Positions 56,107 through 64,000 of a stretch of DNA of 64,000 bases are shown here, piece by piece. The translations under genes and the position numbers were made by a program. The stretch lies in contig NC_089495.1 in the NCBI RefSeq assembly GCF_036850765.1, forward strand, positions 118,691,033 to 118,755,032, read 5' to 3'. Below the pieces are notes generated by a model. It was not told the origin of the DNA. It searched no databases and saw nothing but the letters and a program-made list of their open reading frames with translations. Source of the stretch: Saccopteryx bilineata (lineage: Eukaryota; Chordata; Mammalia; Chiroptera; Emballonuridae). The first letter of the stretch is position 1; every line of letters starts with the position of its first letter.

Positions 56107-56497
56107 GACCCTGGCCGGTTGGCTCAGTGGTAGAGCGTCAGCCTGGCATGCAGGAGTCCCGGGTTCGATTCTCGGCCAGGGCACACAGGAGAAGCGCCCA
56201 TCTGCTTCTCCACCCCTCTTCCTCTCCTTCCTCTCTGTCTCTCTCTCCCCCTCCCGCAGCCAAGGCTCCACTGGAGCAAAGTTTGCCCAGGTGCTGAGGA
56301 TGGCTCTGTGGCCTCTGCCTCAGGTGCTAGAATGGCTCTGATTGCGGCAGAGCGACGCCTCAAGATGAGCAGAGCATCGCCCCCTGGTGGGCGTGCCGGG
56401 TGGATCCCAGTCGGGCGCACGTGGGAGTCTGTCTGACTGCCTCCCCGTTTCCAGCTTCGGAAAAATACAAAAAAACCCACAAAAAAACCAATAATAC
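56107..56497 (+). mobile_element. VES SINE inserted in the L1 tail
   Basis: Full tRNA-like head (CCCTGGCCGGTTGGCTCAG, B box GGTTCGATTCT) and body. CTTTTTTTCTT (56096-56106) and CTTTTTTCTT (56498-56507) are the TSD, which covers the T-rich junction between the L1's own TSD and its tail. It therefore inserted after the L1. Confidence 0.92.
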
Positions 56498-56829
56498 CTT
56501 TTTTCTTAGTTTTTCTTAATTTTAATTGTGTTAACATTGATTCAAGGGTCCCACTCAGTATAACAGTCTCAACCCCTACCCGCATGTCCCCCATTATACC
56601 TCCTCTGCCCCCCTCCCCCTAACTCCCTCCCTCTTTCCCTCTGGGAATTGCTGTCCTGATATCTGTATCTATCTGTTTTATATATATATTTCACTAATTC
56701 CTTCACTTTCTCTGATCCTATCTCCTCATCCCCCTTCCCTCTGACAGCTGTCACTCTGGTCCCTATGAGCCCACCTCTGCCACTATTTCATTTCTCAGTT
56801 CACTTTGTTCATTAGATTCTACATTAAGT

Positions 56830-59800
56830 GAGCTCATATGATATTTGTCTTTCTCTGCCTGGCTTATTTCACTTAGCATAATAATCTACAGGTCCATCTA
56901 TGCCATCGCAAAAGGTATGATTTTCTTCTTTTTCATAGCCACTTAGTATTCCATTGTGTATATGTACCACTGCTTTTTAATCCACACATCCACTGATGGA
57001 CACTTGGGCTGTATCCAGATCCTGGTGATTGTAAACAATGCTGCAATAAACATGGGAATGCATATCTTCTTTTGAATCAGTGATTTGGTATTCTTAGGGT
57101 ATATTCGTAAAAGTGTGATAGCGGGTCAAAAGGCAGTTCCATTTTTAATATTTTGAGGAATCTCCATACTGTTTTCCACAGTGGCAGCACTAGTCTGCAT
57201 TCCCACCAGCAGTGCAGGAGGGTTCCCTTTTCTCCACACCCTCACCAGTACTTATTGTGTGTTGCTTTGTTAATGAGCACCATTCTGGCAGGTGTGAGGT
57301 GGTATATTATTGTGGTTTTAATTTGCATTTCTCTGATAATTAATGACGTTGAATATTTTTTCATATTGGCCATTTGTATGTCCTCTTTGAAGAAGTGTCT
57401 ATTCAGCTCTTTTGCCCATTTTTTAATTGGATTGTTTACCTTCCTGTTGTTGAGTTTTACAAGTTCTTTATAAATGTTGATTATTAACCCCTTATCAGAC
57501 ATATTGGTAAATATGTTCTCCCATTGTGTGTCTTTTTATTTTGTTAATGCTGTCTTTCACTCTGCAAAAGCTTTTTAGTTTGATATAGTCCCATTTGTTT
57601 ATTTTGTCCTTTATTTTACTTGCCCATGGAAATAATTGGCAAAACTATTGCTACGTGAGATATCGGAGAGTTTACTGCCTATGTTTTCTTCCAAGATGTT
57701 TATGATTTCATGACTTACCTTTAAGTATTTTTATCAATTTTGAGTTTATTTTTGTGAATAGTGTAAGTTGGTGGTCTAGTTTCATTTTTTTGCATGTACC
57801 TGTCCAATTTTCCCAACACCATTTATTAAAGAGACTGTCTTTACTCCACTCCATTGTTAAATATCAATTTTAACAATAATACCTCCTTTGTTAAATATCA
57901 ATTTTCCATAAAGATGTGGGTTTATTTATGCATTCTCTGTTCTGTTTCATTGATCTGTATGCCTGTTCTTTTTTTTTTAATATTTTATTTATTGATTTTT
58001 TAGAGAGAGAGGAGTGAAAGAGAGAGACAGAGAGAGAGAGAAGGGGGAGGAGCAGGAAGCATCAACTCCCATATGTGCCTTGACCAGGCAAGCCCAGGGT
58101 TTCGAACCAGCGACCTCAGTGTTCCAGGTCGACGCTTTATCCCACTGCGCCACCACAGGTCAGGCCTGTATGCCTGTTCTTATACCAGAGTCAAGCTGTT
58201 TTGATAACTATAATCTTGTATTATAACTCGATATCAGGAAGTATGATTCCTCCCACTTTATTATTCATTTTCAAGATTGCTGAGGCTATTTGTGTTCTTT
58301 TTTTGATTCCATAGAAATTTTTGGAATATTTGTTCTATATCATTGAAGTATGCCATTGGTATTTTAATAGGAATTGCATTGAATTTATATATTGCTTTGG
58401 GTAATATAGACATTTTAATGATGTTTATTCTTCCTATCCATGAACATGAATATACTTCCACTTGTTCGTATCTTCCTTGATTTCTTTCTCAAAGTCTTAT
58501 AATTTTCTGAGTACAAGTCCTTTACCTCCTTGGTTAAATTTACTCCTACGTTCTTTATTTTTTGTTGTTGCAATAGTGAAGGGGATTGTTTCCTTAATTT
58601 CTCTTTCAGACAGTTGATTGTTGGTGTATAAAAATACCACTGATTTCTGAATATTAATTTTATATCCTTCCACCTTGCCGAATTCATTTATCAGGTCTAG
58701 CAGTTTTTTGACTGAGACTTTAGGGTTTTTTATGTACAGTATCATGTCATCAGCAAGTAATAATAGTTTTACTTCTTTTCCAATTTGGATGCCTTTCATT
58801 TCTTCTTGTCTGATTGTTGTGGCTAGGACTTGCTGAACTATGTTGAATACGAGTGGTGAAAGGGGGCACCCCTGCCTTGTTCCTGATCTTAAGGGGATTG
58901 CTTTTAATTTTTGCCTATTGAGTATGATGTTGGCCATGGGTTTGTCATAGACAGCCTTTATTATGTTGAGGTATATTCCCTGTATTCCCAATTTGCTGAG
59001 AGTTTTGATTATAAATGGGTGCTGAATTTTAACAAATGCTTTTTCTGCATCTATTGATATAATCATGTGATTTTTATCCTTACTTTTGTTTATGTGATGA
59101 GTTACATTTATTGATTTGCTATTATTGTACTAGCCTTGCCTCCCCAGAATAAATCCCACTGATCATGATGTATGATTTTTTTCATGTATTGCTGGATCCG
59201 GTTTGCTAATATTTTGTTGAGGATTTTAGTATCTGTGTTCATCAGGAATATTGTTCTATAGTTTTCTTTCTTTGTAGTGTCTTTATCTGCTTTTGGAATG
59301 AGCATAAAGCTTGACGCATAGAAGGAGCTTGGAAGTCTTCCATTCTCTTGAATTTTTTGAAATAGCTTGAGAAAGATAGGTGTTAGTAATTTGAATGTTT
59401 GATAAAATACACCTGTAAAACCAGCTGGTCCAGGACTTTTGTTTCTGGGAGTTATTTGATAAGTGTTTCATTTTCATTTGTTGTAATCATTCTGTTTAGG
59501 TTTCTGATTCTTCCAGATTTAGCTTTGGAAGATTGTATGTCTAGGAGTTTATCCATTTTACCTAGGTTGTCCAATTTTTTGGCATACAGATCTTCATAGT
59601 ATTTTCTTACAATCCTTTGTATTTCTGCAATGTCAGTTGTTACTTCTCCAATTTAATTTCTAATTTTATTTAATTGAGTCTTCTTTCTTTTTTTCTTGAT
59701 GAGTCTGGTTAAAGACTTGTCAATCTTGTTTACTTTTTCAAAGAACCAGCTCTTGATTTTATTGATCTTTTATATATATATAAAAGATTAATAAATATAT

Positions 59801-60900
59801 TTTCAGCCTGTAGGTCATTTATTTCTGCTCTGATATTTATTATTTCCTTCCTTTTATATCCAGTAGCGTTTATTTTTTGTTGTTTTTCTAGTTCTTTTAG
59901 ATGCAGAATTAAGTTGTTTATTTGAGCTTTTTCTTGCTTCTTAAGGTATGTCTGTAATGCTATGAACTTCCCTCTCAGGACTGCTTTTGCTGTGTCCCAT
60001 AAAGTTTGAGTTGTTGTATGTTCATTTTCATTTGTTTCAAGGAAATTTTTTATTTCTTCCTTGATCTCATTGTTAACCTATTCATTATTTAATAACATGC
60101 TATTTTAGCCTCCATGTGTTTGAATGTTTTTCAGTTTTTCTTTTGTAGTTGATTTCTAGTTTCATGCCATTGTGATCAGAGAAGATGCTTGATATGATTT
60201 CAATCTTCTTAAATTTACTGACACTTGTTTTGTGTCCTAACATATGGTCTATCCTAGACATGAATGCATCATGAACACTTGAAAAGAATGTATGTTTTGC
60301 TACTTTGGGGTAAAAGGTTCTGAAGATATCATTAAATCTAGGTGTTCTAGTGTGTCATTTGAGGCCGCTGTTTCATTGTTAATTTTCTGTATGGAAGATC
60401 TATCCCTTGATGTTACTGGTATATTAAAATCCCCTACTATTATAGTATTGCTGTTGATCTCACCCTTTATGTCCATCAAAATCTGCTTAATATATTTTGG
60501 TGCTCTTATAATAGGTGCATAACTATTTACAATGGCTATTATAACTTCCTGTTGTATTGCTCCCTTTATCATTATGTAGTGATCTTCTTTATCCCTTTGT
60601 TTTAAAGTTTATTTTTTCAGATATAAGTATTACTCCCTGATATTTTTTTCATTTCCGTTTGCGTGAAATATTTCTTTCCATTCCTTCATTTCAGTCTATG
60701 TGTATCTTTTGTTCTGAGATGGGTCTCTTGTAGACAGCGTATGTACGGGTCTTATTTTCTTATCCGTTCAGCTACCCTATTCTTTTGATTGGAGCATTTA
60801 ATCCATTTACCTTTAAGGGTAATTTTGAAATGTAGTTATTTACTGCCATTTTATTCTTTAAATCTACAATCCTCTTTTCCTCAATTTCTTTTTTTTTTCC
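56830..60900 (-). pseudogene. L1 ORF2 (endonuclease-reverse transcriptase), broken
   Basis: ORF2 reads leftward from about 60900. The endonuclease segment at 60300-60572 keeps VGDFNIPVTSRDRSS and LEHLDLM. The reverse transcriptase core at 58497-59066 keeps SIDAEKAF (motif A aspartate), [16 protein letters not shown] (motif B) and LLADDMILY (motif C; the first residue of the usual FADD is changed to L). The C-terminal part lies at 57242-57502 ([20 protein letters not shown]). Several frameshifts, stops and a SINE insertion separate these blocks. Edges are approximate. It is one copy of the enzyme that would normally make cDNA at the target site; no activity is expected. Confidence 0.9.
57971..58165 (-). 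mobile_element. Short tRNA-derived SINE inside L1 ORF2
   Basis: Same 200-bp subtype as at 18405. CTGTATGCCTGTTCTT at 57955-57970 and 58166-58181 is a perfect 16-bp TSD. The GA tract (58003-58050) is expanded. It splits ORF2 of the full-length L1. Confidence 0.95.
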
Positions 60901-60952
60901 TTTTGCTCTTTTTACAGCAGGCCCCTTAACATTTCTTGTAATACTGGTTTGG

Positions 60953-61740
60953 TTATAATGAATTCCTTGAGTTTTTTTTGTCTGGGAAGCTTTTTATTTC
61001 ACCTTCAATTTTAAATGATAACCTTGCTGGATAAAGAAATCTTGGTTTCAGGTTCTTACTTTGCATCACTTTGAATATTTCTTCCCAATCCCCTCTGGTC
61101 TCAAGTGTTTCTGTTGAGAAGTCAGATGTCCTCCTTATGGGGGCTCCTCTGTAGGTAATTAACTGTTTTTCTCTTGCAGCTTTTAGTATTCTTTCTTTGT
61201 CTCTTAACTTTGGCACTTTACTTATGATGTGTCTTGGTGTAGGCCTCTTTGGGTTTCTATTAATGGGACTTTCTGTGCTTTTTGAACTTGAATAACTTTT
61301 TCCTTCATCAATTTAGGGAAATTTTCAGCTATGATTTCTTCAAACAGGTTCTCTATCCCTTGTTTGTTCTCTTCTCCTTCAGAAACCCTTATGAAGCGAA
61401 TGTTGTTTCTCTTCATGTTGTCACAAAGGCCTCTTAGAGTTTCCTCAGTCTTTTTGAGCCTCTTTTTGTTTTGCTGCTTTTCTTCTGTGCTTTCATTTCT
61501 CTTATTCTCTAAATCTCTGATTTGATCCTCTGCTTCATCTAGCCTGCTTTTGATTCCTTCTAGTTCAGTTTTCATTTCTGACATTGTATTTGTCTTTTCT
61601 GACTGGTTCTTTTTTATAATTTCAATGTCCTTTTTGATGCTTGCTGTCTATTTATTTATGTGCTCATTATGTCCTTCCATTCTTGCTCTAAGATCCTTGA
61701 GCATCCTAAAAAATTATTATTTTAAACTCTGCATCTGGTA
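60953..61740 (-). pseudogene. L1 ORF1 (RNA-binding protein), broken
   Basis: The coiled-coil/leucine-rich part reads MSEMKTELEGIKSRLDEAED and continues into the central RRM-like region FIRVSEGEENKQGIENLFEE (61222-61584). A frameshift precedes the C-terminal domain at 60953-61216 (KERILKAAREKQLITYRGAP; this block is the conserved C-terminal motif 'ILKAAREK..ITYKG'). The N-terminal part upstream of 61584 is degraded. Confidence 0.9.
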
Positions 61741-61749
61741 GTTTGGTTT

Positions 61750-63557
61750 GTTCTATTTCATTTGGTTCTTTTTCTGGGGATTTCTCTTGTTGATTCATTT
61801 GGGTCACATTTCTCTGTCTTCCTGTTTTGTCTATGAATTAGGAAGCACGGTTTGACATTAAAATTTTTGTGTGGACATTATAAGGAAGATGAGTTCAGTG
61901 GTACTGACCTCCAGGCTACCTCTTTTTCTTGTTCTAGGAATGTTTCTTGAGGGTAATATTTTTCTTGTTGTATATGAGTATTGAATTCAGTTGGTTCTTT
62001 CATGGGTACAGTTATCCCTTCTGGTTGGATGGCTCTAAGGGTCAACCTTGACCTGTGTATTGTCTGTTCTGTCTTCACACCCAGGCCAGCTGACTGTGAA
62101 GCTCCACCCTATCCAATGCACATGAGCCACTGTGCCAGTGCAAATCACAGACAGTGGAACTCACCTCAACTTGGCCAGGTATGAGGAGCTCTTTCTTAGG
62201 ATACTATACTAGCAATGGTTGTTAAGTCCTGAATCGATGCTCTGCACAGCTGGCCACTGTATGTGCCAGCCCTGGAGCTCCCTGGCAGGAACCTGGTGCA
62301 GACCATTGAGAGACACTGTCTGCGACTGGCCCTCAGGAACCTTCTTGGAGCTACAAGCAATCCAGAGTTTGTAGCTGCCTCTGCTGGGTCCAGATGCACA
62401 TGGAAATACCAACCTGCACAACTAGGCTTGTTTTTACCCACTCTGGGCCTGAGGAAAGATCCACTTAAAAGGTCAAGGTTCCCTGAGTCCTGCCTCCTGC
62501 AGCCTTGTCTGCTGGCTGCTTTTTGGGCTAAGCCACTGAAAAAACCTCTGAAAGAGTCTAGGGCTTGCGGCAATCTAGAGATTAAGATCAGTGATTGTTG
62601 TGGCTCTGCCCCTTGACCCTTGGTGTCAATCTGTCCATACTTTTTTCACAGAGCTTAGTAGGGTGTAGCCCCAGGAGTCTGGTGGGTATGACCACTAAGA
62701 CCCAGATGTGTGGTCTGCCCACACTCTGGACAGTTTTTACTGAGTCTCCTCTTAGTTAGAATGATCAGTCACTCAGGGGCATGTGGGAGAAAGCTTTGGC
62801 CTCAACACCAGAAAACTGAGTCACTGACATATCCTTACTTCCTGGCCTCTCAGAATGACTCCTCTCCATGACTAGGGTAGGAAAGCCCCCCGAGATCAGA
62901 GCTGTTGCTTTTCCCCAGGCTGATTTCACTCAGAGATGCTCAACTCAAGAAAGATGGTGACTGCAGTATTGGAGAATGACTCAGCACAGGGGTTATGGTG
63001 TCTGTCTCCCACCATGCATTTCCTTGGACCTCCAACTTTACACTCTCCTCATGCAACTTTATTCCCCTCAGTTGTTTCTCCACCAAAGCCTTGGGTAAGT
63101 GGCTGTGAACAAGATTTTCTGTGCAGGCCCTTTAATATGGAGCCTGTGTCTCTGAGCACTCCATCTATTTCTCACAGACAGAAACCTGGCTCGTTTCACC
63201 TCTAAATACTGTGTGGGTGCATCTTCTAGGCTCTGGGGCTCTAGGCTAGGGCTCTGGGCCTGGGGTTGAGGACCTACACTCTTCAGGGTAACCTTCCCCA
63301 CATTGAGATTCCCTCCAGACCCTCAGCTGTCATTTGCTTCTGGTAGTGGGGCAGACTTTTCTATATCTCCGCCCTTCCTATCAGTCTCAGAGTGACTTCT
63401 TCTGTGATCCTTGGTTACAGACTACTCTTTGTTTACTCCAAAGTTAGTTTTTCAAGATGTTTGGTCTTAAATTAATTTTTAATCCAATTTGGTGCTGGGA
63501 GGTGGCAGTTGGAACATCTACCTTCTCCATTGTCATCTTGGAATCTCTACAATGACC
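61750..63557 (-). promoter_or_regulatory. L1 5' UTR / internal promoter region, inactive
   Basis: About 1.8 kb of GC-richer sequence between the 5' TSD and ORF1, on the minus strand starting CCAAGATGACAATGGAGAAG. L1 5' UTRs normally hold an internal pol II promoter. Open frames on both strands here (for example 62263-62616) are chance frames from the higher GC content. CpG depletion suggests long-term methylation and decay. Confidence 0.75.
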
Positions 63558-63578
63558 AAGAAGCAGTTTAAAACTTTT

Positions 63579-64000
63579 ATAACTCTTATCTAATTGTATG
63601 TGAGCTTGAGTCTGAGTGTTTTCATTTAAAAAGTGGCAAGTCAGCTTTTCAAGAATCAAATGACAATGTATGTGACACACTAAGGACTCATTAACACTAC
63701 TTTAAGGTAAATATCGATAGGATAGTTGCAATTAATCAGTATTAATTCACACCAAAATTGTGCGGAAGTCTTTATACATAGTATCTCATTTAACCTATGT
63801 AAGAATCCTATAACATGGTTGTTGTTAGTTTCATTTTAGAATGAGAAAAAGAACACAAAGTTCCAAGATCACTGTTTGTAGAAAGCCAATATTGTAAAAT
63901 TTTTGATATATTTATAAACATTTATGGTGCTTCTAACATCGAGTTGTTTTGTGCATGGGAAGAATGTACTGAGAACAGAGGAACCTTTAATTTAGCCAGA
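63579..64000. other. AT-rich non-coding flank
   Basis: Sequence that continued directly from 56079 before the L1 inserted. No feature recognised. Confidence 0.5.

Larger units (their letters stand above)
56101..63557 (-). mobile_element. Full-length decayed L1 with perfect 21-bp TSD
   Basis: Minus-strand L1 from 5' UTR (about 61750-63557) through ORF1, ORF2 and 3' UTR (about 56508-56830). The 21-base sequence starting AAGAAGCAGTTTAAAAC lies at 56080-56100 and again at 63558-63578. The 5' end reads CCAAGATGACAATGGAGAAG on the minus strand, the classic L1 promoter start. Net length is about 6.9 kb after removing two later SINEs. Stops and shifts throughout show it is dead. Confidence 0.95.

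Noticed and set aside
62263..62616. Open frames on both strands in a GC-richer stretch
   Set aside because: They lie in the L1 5' UTR and overlap on opposite strands without any known motif.

Overview
This 64-kb window reads as intergenic or deep-intronic mammalian DNA from a bat. The diagnostic feature is the density of tRNA-derived SINEs of the bat VES type: about 20 copies with recognisable pol III A and B boxes, several with perfect target-site duplications (TSDs). They lie among AT-rich sequence, mammalian L1 elements, solo endogenous-retrovirus LTRs and non-autonomous hAT and TA-target DNA transposons. Relatively recent hAT activity together with VES SINEs suggests a microbat (Yangochiroptera); the species cannot be fixed from the window alone. 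I find no host protein-coding gene, no convincing host exon, no tRNA/rRNA/snRNA gene, no CpG island, and no prokaryotic features (no CRISPR, operons or phage). The open reading frames that can be interpreted are transposon remnants; many of the rest are chance frames inside SINEs and LTRs.

Layout: 1-5 kb holds an old L1 (+) interrupted by an LTR fragment. At 5-9.4 kb there is a hAT-like element, two VES SINEs and a 1.5-kb 5'-truncated L1 (-) with a perfect TSD and a nearly open ORF2 C-terminus. At 9.9-14.5 kb are an older L1, a 1-kb hAT element that still carries the end of a transposase, and a VES copy. At 16-18.6 kb four SINEs cluster, two with directly abutting TSDs. At 21-25.7 kb an old internally deleted L1 is followed by a TA-target transposon that contains a solo LTR with a 6-bp TSD. 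At 26.7-33.1 kb nested L1/SINE/hAT insertions lie next to a 123-bp sequence present twice, 2.7 kb apart. At 36.7-38.5 kb an ancient LTR-like unit is duplicated. From 38.6 to 47.5 kb at least eight LTR copies of one ERV family, in both orientations, are stacked and nested. At 49-56 kb are further SINEs, a solo LTR inside the TSD of a SINE, a 93/81-bp-arm inverted repeat and a hAT/SINE nest. At 56.1-63.56 kb lies a full-length but decayed L1 (-) bounded by a perfect 21-bp TSD and carrying two SINEs.

The value of the window is its insertion stratigraphy. Nesting plus TSDs gives relative ages for many insertions, and paralogous empty sites are visible inside the window for one hAT and one LTR insertion. 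I did not find evidence for a new functional biological system; the most unexplained items are the 123-bp near-identical duplication (30240/32975) and the long inverted repeat at 52.7-53.0 kb.
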